Below are positions 21,781-33,603 of a stretch of 64,000 bases of DNA, piece after piece. The notes beneath the pieces were generated by a model. The model was not told the DNA's origin. It ran no database searches and saw only the letters and a list, made by a program, of their open reading frames with translations. Origin of the DNA: Flaveria trinervia (taxonomy: Eukaryota; Streptophyta; Magnoliopsida; Asterales; Asteraceae); contig CM046454.1 in NCBI GenBank assembly GCA_025506515.1, positions 32,848,465 through 32,912,464 of the forward strand. Direction: 5' to 3'. A program made the translations under genes and the position numbers. Within the stretch, counting starts at the first letter, position 1; every line of letters starts with the position of its first letter.

Positions 21781-23050
21781 CTCAACCATTTGTCACAATC
21801 CAAATTGGACACTGCATCATGGTATGTGGTTGGCTCATCTGAATCTACCACATAGCATCCATCTATGAAAAATCCGTATCTTTCAGGTGGATTACTAATT
21901 CTACCACTTCTACGAACATTTTGTGTGTATTGATCAACCACTTGATCAACTTCAACATCCTCATGTTGAATGCTAGTTTCAACCAAACGTGCATCGGGTT
22001 TTGGTTCTTGATCCTCCTCAAGATCCACTGTTCTACTGCCAGTTCCTTCCATAAGGAACTTTGCTTCTAAGAACTCACCCTTTCTGGCAACAAACACCTT
22101 TTGTTCTAGTGGATCATAGAAATAATATCCCATAGAATCTCTAGGGTATCCAATAAAGATACACTTGGTGGATCGGACTTCCAATTTGTTTGGGGTGGGA
22201 GTCTTAACATAAGCCTCACAACCCCAGACCCTTAAGTATGATAGGGATGGAACTCTTCCATGCCATATCTCAAAAGGTGTCCTTTCCACCTTTTTGGTTG
22301 GGGCCATATTTAAAATACGGGCCGCGGAGAGCAAAGCGAAACCCCAAAATGATAGAGGTAATGAGGTTCTAGCCATCATAGATCGGACCATATCCAATAA
22401 GGTTCAATTCCTCCTCTCAGACACACCATTATGTTGTGGTGTTCCAGGTGGAGTGAGTTGTGAGACAATCCCACAACTCCTAAGATGATCTTGAAAGGCA
22501 TCACTTAGGTATTCACCTCCTCTATCGGTGCGGAGAACTTTAATTGACTTGTTGAGTTGATTTTCCACTTCATTCTTGAAGATTTTGAACATTTCAAAAG
22601 CCTCATCTTTGTGCCTTAATAAGTACACGTACCCATAGCGACTATAATCGTCGGTAAAGGTAATGAAGTATCTTTCACCATTCCTAGTCATTCGCTTAAA
22701 AGGACAACATACATCCGAATGTATGATTCCTAATAAATCTTTTGCCCTTTCGTTAGTTCCACTAAAGGGTGCCTTAGTCATCTTTCCTTGTAAACAAGAT
22801 TCACAAACATCAAATGAATCACATTCATTTGTTTTTAAAAGACCATTATTTTGAAGTGTTTGTAAACGTTTCTTGTTTATATGTCCAAGACGACAATGCC
22901 AAAGATAGGTATCACTCAAGTCCAACTTGAGTTTCTTGGTGTTAGTTTGGTACAATGAGCTATTTAAAGTATTTTCATGAACCAATTCATAAATACCATT
23001 AATGGGAATAGCTTTAAAATAGAACATACCATTAAAAGAAACATGAATAT
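21781..23050 (-). pseudogene. Copia integrase, element E
   Basis: LWHCRLGHINKKR and CESCLQGK give the zinc domain. HSDVCCPFKRM, VLRTDRGGEYLSDAF and GTPQHNGVSERRN give all three catalytic acids in one open frame (23027-22404). A CGA-to-TGA stop at about 22402 interrupts the next block. The frame then continues LDMVRSMMARTSLPLSFWG to the Asp/Glu-rich C-terminal tail at about 21774. It is the best-preserved integrase in the window. Confidence 0.9.
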
Positions 23051-23420
23051 CTTTTTCAACAAATGATAATACATATCCAAATTGTTTTAACAGAGCTACA
23101 GAGATAAATTTTCCTAGTCAAACTAGGAGCATACAAAACATTGTTCAAAATCACTTCCAAACCATTTGGAAGTTTCAAGATGTAGTCACCACGGGCTTCA
23201 ACTTGAACTTTAGCCCCATTGCCCATGTAGAGGCTTACATCCCCTTTCTTGAAGTCACTGCTTCTTTTGAACCCCTGCAACAAATTGCAAATGTGAGTTC
23301 CACATCCGGTATCTAATACCCATGTGTTAGAGGATATCATGTTTAAATCAATATGGATCATGTATATTGTACCTGAGGTCTGCCCGACATCCCTCTTTGC
23401 TTTCAACTCTTGGAGATGGA
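23051..23420 (-). pseudogene. Copia protease, element E
   Basis: WVLDTGCGTHICN (Asp-Thr-Gly at 23305-23313) is in frame with the gag knuckle. The frame changes near 23110 so that the last strand (RNIISV in D) is lost. Confidence 0.85.
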
Positions 23421-24266
23421 CAGGACAATTCCTTGCCCAATGTCCAATCTCCCCACACTTGAAGCATGGGTCGTTAGTAGCAACCTTTTTCTTTTTCTCT
23501 TGTGGTTTGGGTGGCACCCTTGCCACCCCTTTCCCTTTTCCCCAAGCGGGTCCCTTACCCTTGGCAACCTTTGCCTTGGGTGCAGGACGAGGCCTTTTAT
23601 TGTTCCCACCTTCATTGATGGTGAGAACGGGTAAAACCCTTTTACCCATCGCCGCCTCGGCCGTTTTGAGCATTGAGTGAAGCTCACCAATGCTTTTGTC
23701 CCAAGCATTCATGTTGTAGTTTAAGACGAATGTCTCGAACTTCTTGGTAAGGCCATTTAGGATCAAATCCGTGGCCAATTCCTTCGAGACGGGACAATTT
23801 AGCCTCTCGAGGCGGTCAATGTGACTTTTCATCTTAAGTACATAAGATGAAACAGATTGGTTGTCATCCATACGACATGCATGGAGTGCTCGAACCGTTT
23901 CGAAGCGCTCAACCCTTGCTTGCTGTTGGAACGTTTCCTTCAGTTGGGTTATCATGTCGTAAGCTCCGTGGTGTTCATACTCTTTTTGGAGATCTGGAGT
24001 CATGCTCGCTAGCATGAGACAAGACACTTGGACGGAGTCCTCAGTGTACTTCAGCCAATCGTTGTAGGCCTCCTCATCATCCTCGCTAGGTTGATCGGGG
24101 ATAGGGTCGTCTAAAACATACTATCTTCTCTCTGCTTGAGAACGATTCTCAAGTTTCGATACCAATCGATAAAGTTGTTATGATTTAGACGTTCCTTTTG
24201 GAGGATCGCTCGTAGAGATTGGTTGGAAGCGGATGAGTTATCGGCATTATCATTATTTGAGGCCAT
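23421..24266 (-). pseudogene. Copia gag, element E
   Basis: The start ATG is at 24266-24264. The first 45 codons match D, then a frameshift near 24130. A long open frame from 24027 holds PDLQKEYEHHGAYDMI, RVERFETVRALHACRMDD, SVSSYVLKMKSHIDRLERL and LTKKFETFVLNYNMN. A Lys/Pro-rich basic stretch follows, then the CCHC knuckle CFKCGEIGHWARNC near 23465-23425. Confidence 0.88.
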
Positions 24267-25679
24267 CTACAAAATTAAAAAAAGTTTTATTTTAGCATTT
24301 TCGATATTGTAATTTTAATAATAAATGCCTTTTAAGGTCTTTTCATATTAAAATCTAGAACCTAACATTACATTTAAATTGTGGTTAGGTGACCTTTATC
24401 CCACGTTTTAAATTTATAAGGTGGTCAACGTTTGACGATTGCAACCATTTGCAACTTCTACAAATATGGGATCGACTTGAAACATCATATGTAAAGTCGC
24501 ATGTTAATCCCATCAACACCATTTGGAAACCACATCGTAGGTGATCCATTTGACATGATTTGCGAATCAAGACACCCTACTTACACCCACGTGTGAGTTT
24601 GCCAAAACAAGTGGTTAGGTGACCTTTATCCCACAATAAGGCATTCTCACCTTGAATCACGAGTTCCCTCAAAGTGGTTAGGTGACCTTTATCCCACTAA
24701 GAGTTCTCAAGTGACTCAAGTGTTGTGTAAAAGGACGGTGTTGATCTTGTTAAAGAATATTTAGAGGTTTCATAATATTAGTTTAGAAAACTCTATGTAC
24801 TTGTATTTGCACGCAATCAAATACAGGTACCCTATGGTCCTTTGATTAAAACCAATTTAATTTAAAATCATTAAACCATTTTAATAAACTTTTATAAACT
24901 TTTAGAACCATCAACTTTCAGCTTGTTAAGTTGTTAGTGAGTTTGTTATGCATGTCAAAACATCAACCATTCAAACAAACAACAAACATTTAAACAAGCA
25001 TAAACATTAACAATCATATGTGCATAACCATAGCCCTTATGTTGACAACACTTGTTTGCCATCACAAGTGTTGTCATTTGGTCTTTTCTAAGGTTACAAC
25101 AAGAGAACACATAGAAGCTTCCAAAAGCCTCCACTTGAAACGCATCCAAAATGCTCCATGTTTCTTTTGTGTCTTCCTTTGTGCTTCCAAGGCATATGTC
25201 TTCATATTACAAGATATAAGGTCCTAATACATGATATCTAGTAAAATGAAATTACACCTAATCTATTTATTACAACCCAATAATAAATAAAATTACACTT
25301 CAAACAATAGGTAATACAACCCAATTGAATGAATGAATACAACCATTACAAACACCCAAAAACACAATGTCAATGGCTAGGTTATGCACTAAAATAAGCA
25401 TCCATTATATCATCTAAAATATAACTATGAATCCCCTTAAAACCAACAAATTTCAGCCAACATAAACTGAAAAATTCGGGTTAGATGTTGTCCAAACAAC
25501 ACAACATATCAACATATATATATCTTTCAAGATTTAATCTTAAGCATGTATAATATAATTTGAAAGTTGGGGATTCAACAAAACAGAAACATAGCAGCCC
25601 CAAATCAGCTTATATTTAGATTATTATCATCCTTTAAAACCTATTTTAAAGGACAAACAAGCAAGTCATCCACATAACC
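24267..25679 (-). other. Untranslated leader of element E
   Basis: Counterpart of 12559-13980. The 20-base repeat GGGATAAAGGTCACCTAACC is present three times on the minus strand (24381-24403, 24611-24633, 24674-24696). No gene is supported. Confidence 0.7.
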
Positions 25680-25693
25680 GGCTCTTGATGCCA
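25680..25693 (-). other. Primer-binding site, element E
   Basis: The minus strand reads TGGCATCAAGAGCC, identical to that of D. Confidence 0.85.
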
Positions 25694-25695
25694 TT

Positions 25696-26836
25696 TGACG
25701 GGTTTGCAAGAACACAAAATCTAGTTTAGCCCTTTAAACTTTCTGAAAAACGCAGCGGATAATAGCTATAAGACATTGTTTATAAGCTGAAAAATTCGAG
25801 TTCTATGTGATGTTTTATGGTGTAAACAAACCCATGAACAAAAGGGATCTTTTATATGTGAATGAGCATGCTATGTAAACACAAAAACACATAATATGAC
25901 AGCCACAAGGTGCTGCCAAAACTACCTTTCAGCAAGCTACAAATGTCGACAGAAAGAGTAGAATGGATGCTGAAATTCGGCCAAAAGAAGGCTGAAATAT
26001 GCCCATAAACTTCAAGCTTAGAAGTCTTCAAGTGTTCACTCCCACTTGCCTTTAAGTAAGCATCATGATTACTTGGATTTGGACACCAATACTCCAAAAG
26101 GAAAACCGCCAACTGCCCTTCAAAACCGTGAACATCCAGCAGCAAAATTGGGAGGATGAAATCGACCAAGGTTCCAAGAGGAGGAACCCTCAAGCTTGTA
26201 TACCCCAAGCCTTTGAAGCAACCACCACTCTTGCTAGGGAGAGAGCACCAAAAACACCCAAAATGTTCTCTTCTTCTTGTTTTAGCCGTGAGTTTCAAGA
26301 CAGAAGAAGATGAGAGAGATTTTGGAGCATGCAAAATGTATTGATGGATGAGAAGTGTGTCTTACACTCTTTCATAAAGAGTGTAAGGTTCAAGACCAGT
26401 TTTTTCACTTTTCCACACAAGGTGGCCACCCAAAATGGTCCAAAAGGGGAGGGTTTTCCCTCCTAAACTTGTCTTATATCACACATTAATAAGTCATGTA
26501 CAAGACTTATTAAAATTGTCACATATACCTTCTCTAATTAAACATTTTAACTAAAGTATACTCACATGTTATTTGTGTTATTTAAACCCTTTTAAATAAC
26601 GAAATAATAATAAACCCATCAACAAATTATCCTTATAACTTGTTTCATCTCGCAGATAATTATTTAGAAAACCTATTTTTTTTCTAAATTTGGTGTAATT
26701 ATTTAATTGTATGAACCCATCATCAATTAAATAATTCTTGGTGATGCAAAGCTTGTTATTGGGTATAACCCGACTTGGATCATAACGTACTAACCACATC
26801 AATATTCTACGTGTCTTGGGCACATAGAATCCTACA
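25696..26836 (-). repeat. 5' LTR of element E (1141 bp)
   Basis: Matches 10207-11330. It is followed by the target duplication TGTGA at 26837-26841. Confidence 0.95.
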
Positions 26837-26841
26837 TGTGA

Positions 26842-27999
26842 TTCATTCAAAATCATTGTTTCTTTAACTTTATCAGCCAATTGTTAAGCATGGACTCTAT
26901 ATCTCTCAACATTCTCAACACATATTAATGAACATAACTTGTCTCTTCCCTCACGTGCCATCGGTGGAACTTTGTTTTCCATATCAGCCATTAAAGCTTG
27001 ATTTTCTTCCAAGACTTCCTTCTCATACATCTCCAGTCATAGGTTCCATCTTGAAGAATGATCAGCCCAAATTCTTTTGAGTTGCTTGTTCCTGCTAATG
27101 TATTAGTGGCTAGTGGGGTTGAGTTGGTAAGTTGTGGCTGCATGAATGATCTTTGAGATGATTAAGTTTGTTTAGACTGATGTTGCTGATGTTGTGTTGA
27201 GTAAGAATTTTGTTGATTGCATTCTCTAGAAAAGTTTCCATAGAGATTGCACTTGAAGCATCTTACCTTTGACTTATCAACACCAATCCATGTTGATTTA
27301 CTTGCAGCAACCAAATTCTTGTTTCTTCTTAAAAAGTTTTTGGCCCTATAAGCAATCATTGCAATTTGCCATTGTAGATCCATCTCTTCCACTACATCCG
27401 GAGGTAGTTCTTCAAAGTCTTGTAGGCACATGTTGGTAGAGGTTAATGAGCTTCCTAGGAAAGCTTGAAAGCTTGAACTGAAAGCTGCAAAAGCTGCTTT
27501 TTGTTCTTCAAAGTCTAGAATGGCAGTGATAGACTATAATTAATTGTTGATTGTGGGCTTTTCTGATGATGTATCTCTTTGTTCATCATTTCTTTCTTTC
27601 TCTTTTCTTGACTTACTTTGACTGGATTTCTTAGGAGGTTTTAAAGGATAAAAATTTACTTCCTCCTCATCTTCACTCAAAGTACAAGAGTTATCACCAT
27701 CATTGTTGGACATGAAGGCACTTCCAACACTTCTTGTTTCTTTAAAATGATATGGTGATGCATGAGTTCTCACACTCTTGTTTTTTTATTTCTCATCCAT
27801 TTCAAGAGCCTCAACTTTAACCACTAGAGTATCTAGTCCATCTACATTGAGGTCTACGGTGTTCTTGAATATGGATACAGTTTGCTTCCCATTTTCCGGT
27901 AAAGTATGGAGCATTTTCTTGTTCAATTCCTCATTTGTATACTTCAACTCCAAAATGTTCATTTCTGTAACAAGTTGAATAAACCTGTGGAGTTGTTGA
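26842..27999 (-). pseudogene. Fragment F: copia gag (right piece)
   Basis: The minus strand reads HQQLHRFIQLVTEMNILELK, LNKKMLHTLPENGKQTVSIF, EALEMDEK, SVGSAFMSNNDGDN, DFEELPPDVVEEMDLQWQIA and AYRAKNFLRRNKN, all with close counterparts in gag of element B (QLHRFVQLVNDLEIMGVS, LYKKMLHSLPKSWKQN, MDLQWQMAMIAMRAKKFF). The knuckle near 27270-27230 is CFKCNLYGNFSREC: the zinc-binding His is replaced by Asn. Stops lie near 27780 and 27540. The 5' end is cut by element B and the coiled-coil part continues beyond element E. Confidence 0.85.
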
Positions 28000-28079
28000 T
28001 GTTGCACCCTGAAAGGATCATACATGCCAACTCAATGGGTGAATTGATGATTGCTCAGCTACAATCCCAAAAGTCCAAG

Positions 28080-28462
28080 AGGAAATGCGGATAAAGATCT
28101 GCAAGGAAAATAACAAGTTTTATCTTCCGCATTAGTTAATGCGGAAGACATAACTCTGATGCGGACAAGTGTTTACTCTTCCGCATTGACTAATACGAAA
28201 GACATAATAGTAATGCTGAACAACAAGTTACTCTTCCGCATTGACTAATGCGGAAGAACAAAAGAAGATGCGGACAAGACTTTGCTCATCCGCATTGACA
28301 AATACGGATGACCGACCAAATGCGCATAAGTATTTGTTCATCCGCATTAGCGAATGTGGATGACCAACTTACTAATGCGGATGATCAAGTGGAGATGCTT
28401 ATCAAGATTATCTCATCCGCATTTGTCAATACGGATGAACAAGCATAGATGCGGATCAATAC
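28080..28462 (+). promoter_or_regulatory. U3 array of CTTCCGCATT/CATCCGCATT hairpins
   Basis: About six units, roughly 50-75 bases apart. The unit near 28232 has arms CTTCCGCATT and AATGCGGAAG around the loop GACT. The left half of the array uses CTTCCG, the right half CATCCG. ATGCGGACAAG half-sites lie between units. The array precedes the TATA box. Confidence 0.85.
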
Positions 28463-28528
28463 TTAGAGTAGTTTATGATGTAATAGGTGAGGGGTAGTTT
28501 AGTCATTTTCTAAACGCATCTTGTCTGC

Positions 28529-28540
28529 CTATAAATATAA
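28529..28540 (+). promoter_or_regulatory. TATA box of the element B LTR
   Basis: CTATAAATATAA about 70 bases after the array, in the plant LTR context. Confidence 0.75.
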
Positions 28541-28761
28541 TAGTTGACCTCGTACTGAGGTGATGGCTAATAGATAGAGAATTTTTGTTGTAATCATTCT
28601 CTGTAATTTATCAACTTTCATATATCAATACAAATAGCATTTATTAGTATTTTTCTTGCTTTGAATGTTCTTTGATTGTTTGTTTCCGCCACTCAATCAT
28701 TGACTTGATTATCATATTCGATTCACAGTAAGAATATCACTCTTACTCAACCCCAGTCAAT

Positions 28762-28773
28762 TGGTATCAGAGG
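28762..28773 (+). other. Primer-binding site, element B
   Basis: TTGGTATCAGAGG, matching the initiator tRNA-Met type site except for the last base, two bases after the LTR. Confidence 0.85.
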
Positions 28774-29017
28774 TTTGGCTCTTGATTCTCCTTCAGATCT
28801 GCGCACAGCCTGAATAGAATTCGATTGATCTGGTAATCAAGTGTCTAGTAGTGGATATCATCATCTCTACTTAGTAAACAAGAAGAATACTCCTGTCAAA
28901 CAGCAAGAAAATCATTACAGAACTCATTCTGACCTCGAAAGAACTGCTTGAACAAGTTGGACTAATCAAACATAATCAATCTTAAAATCAACTAAATCTA
29001 TACTTACACAAATCAAC

Positions 29018-32000
29018 ATGGATTCTAACAGTTACTCTAAACATGGTCATACACCTAAACCTCCCATGCTTAAACACAAATATGAGTTTAAACAGTGGAG
29101 AATAAGGTATAGAAATTATATCACACGTGTAGATCCTGATTTTTGGATTTCAATATGTAAGGGTCCACACATCCCTGTTACTCTATCAACAGCTCAAGCT
29201 GCACTTTACAAGACTGCTAGAATACCTATTGAAGACTTAACTCTCGATGAAGATGACTATAAGAAGATCAAGATTGACCTCAAAGCATACTCAATCTTGA
29301 CGCAAGCACTAAAAATTATATGTGAAGGAAGTTGTGAGGTTGCTGAAATTAACAAAGACAAGCTGGTCAATCAGTATTAAACCTTCCACAATACCAAAGG
29401 GGAATCCATATCAAAACAACTGCACAGATTTGTACAGTTGGTAAATGATTTGGAAATCATGGGAGTTTCTTACAATATTAAAGAACTTTACAAGAAAATG
29501 CTTCACAGTCTCCCTAAAAGCTGGAAGCAAAATGTCACCATGCTGAAAAATACTCTTGATCTTGAGAGTACCACTCTAGAGATTATGATAGCAAAGATTG
29601 AAGCTTTGGAACTTGATAAACGAAGTAGAAACCTAAGTGGACCAAGAGTGATTGAGGCCTACAAATTTCCTTCAGAATCTCATTCTGTTGAAAATGCTTT
29701 CATCACTGAGGAAGATGATATCATCTCATCAAGAGATCAAATAAACAATACTGGGTTCATTGCAACTCCACCATTCAATCATCCTTCAACTTCATCACAA
29801 GCACCCAAAGTCTCCACTGCTCTTCAAACCTCTTCTGAATACTCAAGATCAGAAGAGCAAAATTCAACTTACAATGCCTTTGTTGCAAGCTTTGAAGCCT
29901 ACCTAGGGGGAAGACTCACTTCTGCCCACCTAATTCAGCAAGATTTGGAAGAAATGGATCCTGATGATGTTGAGGAAATGGATCTACAGTGGCAAATGGC
30001 TATGATTGCCATGAGAGCGAAGAAATTCTTCAGAAAAGAAGAAAGCTGAGCTTGAATGAGAACATAAAACTTGGATATGATAAACCCAAGGTGAAATGCT
30101 TCAATTGTGGCATGACTCGCCATTTCTCGAGATAGTGTAATGCTCCCAAAAGAAACAAATATCAAATAAACTCTCCAGGCCAATCATCATCACAACCCAA
30201 CTCAAGCTATAACTCTAACAATCAACAACAACAGTATCATCCTTCTCATCATCAACAAACATACCAGAATCAACCACAACTGACAAATCAAGCCCATGCA
30301 AGCAGTCAACCTTCTGCCAGTGCCCTTGTGATAAACAAGATAGGATATGTGACTGGAGTGTGTATGCTGAGGAAGTCAAGCCTCAATTCCAGAATCATGC
30401 TTTTATGGCTCACATCAATGATGGACCATCTTCAATGCCTATTGAGGTAAAAACTAACCTTTGTAGTGAAAAATGCATAAATGAATTACAAGAGTATAGA
30501 GAACACAACCATAAACTAGCAGATAAAATTAAAGAAGAAAAAGTGAAGTCAGAAATGATGAAGAGAGAACTAAAAAGTTTTGAAATCAAAATCAAATCTC
30601 TTATTTCTGATATAGAAAAATTGCATGGTGAGAAATACACTCTTGCAGCTAAAAATGAGCTACTTACTGAAAAGTTAGCTCAAGCTAAAGCTCAACAATC
30701 TATGACTAAAGTGAAACTTGAAAATTTTCAAATGTCTTCAGTCAAGCTGCAAGAGATGCTGGATTGATAAAAGGATCCAAAGGACATGTCAGGGATTGGG
30801 TATAATTCATGTCCTCCACCATACAATGACAGTTACACTATCATGCCTGACTCTGTCTCACTCTCTGAATCAATTGAACCTAAAACTATGGAACCTAAAT
30901 CAGTAGTGAAACAAGTGACAAATCCTCAAAACAAACCTGATGTTTATTTTGAAACCAATGAGGATAAAATCAAGTTAGGTCACCCAATCAAAATCAAAGA
31001 GTGTTCAGACAAGACAGTGATTGTCATGAAACCATCAAGCCCTGTAAAAGTAATTGTACCTTTTATAAAATTCATACTATCTGCTCTACAAGGCAAAAAG
31101 AAATATGTCAAGACAATGAAACCCACTACTAAGAGTACTTTTGATAATGAGATTATATCTTCACAAAATTCAAGCAAATCAGAAAACGTTTCACTGATAA
31201 AGAAACAAACAGTAAAACTGAGTTCAACACATAAAACTTCATCAGATCCTCAGTCATCAAGGTTAAGGTAGGGAGTTGGGTTGATATCTGTAACAAGGAA
31301 CATGTTGACCAGTTTGAGAAAGAAGTGATAAATAGGTTGAAGATACCGAAACAGCCCAGACAACTGAACAAAAGTAGTGTTATGAAGCAAACTACTAAAA
31401 GGGTTGATTATGATTCATCGCCTAAATAAAAGAAAGTAACTCATCAAAACAAAGTATCAGTTGAGTCACACAAGGAAAAATCTAATTCAAGAAACAAACA
31501 AATGTATTGTGATATTTGTGACATGTTCAATCACAAGACAAATAAATGCTTCTTTAATCAATATTGTTCTATCTGTGATATAAATAATCACTCCCCCCAA
31601 ATATTTCTATTTCAACATGTATTGTTCAATCTGTGACATCAACAATCACAATATATTTGATTGTTACTTTAATCAGAAGGGGTTGAGAATTCCACAACAC
31701 AAGCCCATCTCTAAAACATCTACTGTGATGCACTCTATCAGACCTCATCTTCATAATAATCAATCTAGGACACCTAGATCGACAAATAACAGAAATAACT
31801 TGAAGGATTAAGGAAGGGTCAAAGAAATCATCTCACAATGAAACACAAACTTGACCTTCCTAAGCAAAAACCAACCTGTGATAATGAAACTCGGGCTAAA
31901 TTTTTACAAAATTGAACAAAGATTTCATTATTCATTTGAATCATCAGTAGATGTTGATGAGATGACTTGACCAATTCATCATCAAAAGTCTCCCAGAACA

Positions 32001-32090
32001 CCTCCATCCAAATCACAATTCAGAGGGAAATACTAGGAGGTGACTATCATGAATAGGAACGGGAAACCCAAGACCATCATGGCGTGGGTT
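29018..32090 (+). pseudogene. Copia gag, element B
   Basis: Starts at ATG 29018 (MDSNSYSKHGHTPKPPML). The core spans 29018-29380, has a stop at about 29378, then QLHRFVQLVNDLEIMGVS to MAMIAMRAKKFFRKEES at 30049. The knuckle at 30097-30138 (CFNCGMTRHFSR, stop, C) has a TAG in place of a residue. A long coiled-coil part (EYREHNHKLADKIKEEK to 30767) and a Lys/Ser-rich part follow to 31271. Three CX2C-type knuckles come next (CDICDMFNHKTNKC near 31509, a partial CSICDINNH near 31567 and CSICDINNHNIFDC near 31622), apparently a local duplication. This gag is exceptionally long for a copia. Confidence 0.8.
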
Positions 32091-32300
32091 CCTTATTCTA
32101 ATTAGTTCTTTTGCTTGTAGATTCATCCACACAGGTCTAATAGTCTATGGTAGGTAGACAGTGGATGCTCCTGACACATGACTTGAGATCATTCCCTCCT
32201 TCATGATTTCAAGTACATACAAGGAACTACTGTGGCATTCAGTGGAGATTCAGAAGGTGGTAGAATTACAAGAGAAGGATCTATGACAAACGGGATGCTG
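32091..32300 (+). pseudogene. Copia protease, element B
   Basis: VDSGCS then a TGA and HMT: the Asp-Ser-Gly site is kept (Asp codon 32158-32160), with stops on both sides (TAG before VDSG, TGA after CS). It leads into the pre-integrase frame GMLRINRVNYCEQLNFNLLS. Confidence 0.75.
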
Positions 32301-33603
32301 CGCATTAACAGAGTGAATTACTGTGAACAACTTAATTTCAATCTGCTAAGCGTGTCTCAGATCTGTGATAAAAAATATTTCATTCACTTTACACACACTC
32401 ACTGCTACATTCTGAAACCTGGATTTCAGATCCTTGAAGAATGGGATGTCTTAAAGACTCCGAGGAAGAATAATACATGTCTTAAACTGTTTTCTGCATC
32501 ACTTAAGGAAGAAACATGTCTTTTGGCTAAAGCATCATTTGATGAGTCACAGCTTTGGCATAGACGTTTGGGGCACACTAACGTTAAAAATATGAACAAG
32601 TTAGTCAAAGGAAACCATGTCATTGGTCTTCCTGAAAAAGAATTCAATTTTTTTGATCAATGTTCAGCGTGCCTCAAAGGAAAACAACACAAATCGTCTA
32701 ACAAAACCAAGCTGGTGAACACTAACAATACTCCATTGAAGTTACTTCACATGGATCATTTTGGACCAACTCATGTAATGAGTATGGGAAAGAAACAGTA
32801 TTGTTTAGTGATCATTGATGACTTTTCTCGATTCACATGGGTTTTCTTCCTACTTCATAAAAACAAAGCATCCCAAATCATTCAAGAAGTTATCACTAAA
32901 ATTGGAAATCAACTTCATCTTAAGATGAAAATAATAAGAAGTGATAATGGTACAGAGTTCAAAAATGAAAATATGAGTTCCTTTTGTGCAACCAAAGGCA
33001 TTGCTCATCAATTTTGTGTAGCTAGAACTCCTCAACAAAATGGGGTAGCTGAAAGGCAAAATAGAACACTAATTGAAGCAGCAAGAACGATGCTAGCCGA
33101 TGGTAAACTGCCAATCACCTTCTGGGCAGAAGCAGTTAACACATAGTGGTTTGTTCAAAATTGAACTCTGATTGTTAAAGAAAGTAGCATGACACCTTAT
33201 GAACTGATCTTTCATAGGAAACCATATATTGGATTCCTTAAATCATTTGGTTGTCCAGTCACAATATTAAACACCCGTGATCATTTGCGAAAATTTTCAT
33301 CCAAGCCTGATGAAGGATTCTTTGTAGGTTATTCTTCTGTCTCAAAGGCTTATAGAGTGTTCAATCCTAGATTGAACATTATTGATGAATCTACAAATGT
33401 TCAATTCAAAGAACATTCGTTTCCCAAATCTACAAATGGTCCTTACTGGTTGTTTGATATTGACACATTTATAAAATCACTTGACCAATTTCATTTGTCT
33501 GATGCAGAAAATATACATTCAGGTGATACTTCATCAACTGTAGAAAGAAGAGGTAATTATCCATGGATTCCACCTACATCTGATGAACATATGAATGATG
33601 ATG
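32301..33603 (+). pseudogene. Copia integrase, element B
   Basis: A long open frame to 33146 holds the zinc domain (LWHRRLGHTNVKNMNKL, CSACLKGKQH). The catalytic triad is at 32754-32756 (HMDHFGP), 32943-32945 (RSDNGTEFKN) and 33051-33053 (QQNGVAERQNR). A TAG follows NT at 33144. The frame then continues SMTPYELIFHRKPYIGFLKS to DEHMNDDV, where gypsy K begins. It is complete in key residues. D/E-type integrases differ by using RTDRGGEYLS. Confidence 0.88.

Larger units (their letters stand above)
10207..26836 (-). mobile_element. Element E: Angela/BARE-like Ty1/copia, complete ends, interrupted by element D
   Basis: A full-length minus-strand copia with both LTRs, primer site, gag, protease, integrase, RT, RNase H and polypurine tract. 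The 5-bp target duplication TGTGA is at 10202-10206 and 26837-26841. Without D and its duplicated target it would be about 8.5 kb. Lineage is judged from the DTGCGTHIC protease site and the AAGTGGGAGAT-type polypurine tract, as in BARE-1/Angela. It inserted into the gag of fragment F. The RT active site is YVND instead of YVDD and gag and pol carry stops, so this copy is dead. Confidence 0.93.
28000..28759 (+). repeat. 5' LTR of element B
   Basis: Ends CCCCAGTCA directly before the primer site. It contains a 380-base hairpin array and a TATA box at 28529-28540. The left boundary is inferred from the junction with F. Confidence 0.75.

Noticed and set aside
23324..23680. Plus-strand frames of 118 and 74 residues
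   Set aside because: They are antisense shadows of the E gag and knuckle region; D has the same shadows on the other strand.
25852..26334. Minus-strand 160-residue frame in the E 5' LTR (shorter in the 3' LTR)
   Set aside because: It is broken in the partner LTR, and its composition is that of LTR sequence. I treat it as chance.
28080..28462. CRISPR-like array (palindromic repeats with spacers)
   Set aside because: The repeats are degenerate, the spacing is irregular and they lie in the U3 of a plant LTR next to a TATA box. No cas gene or prokaryotic context exists.
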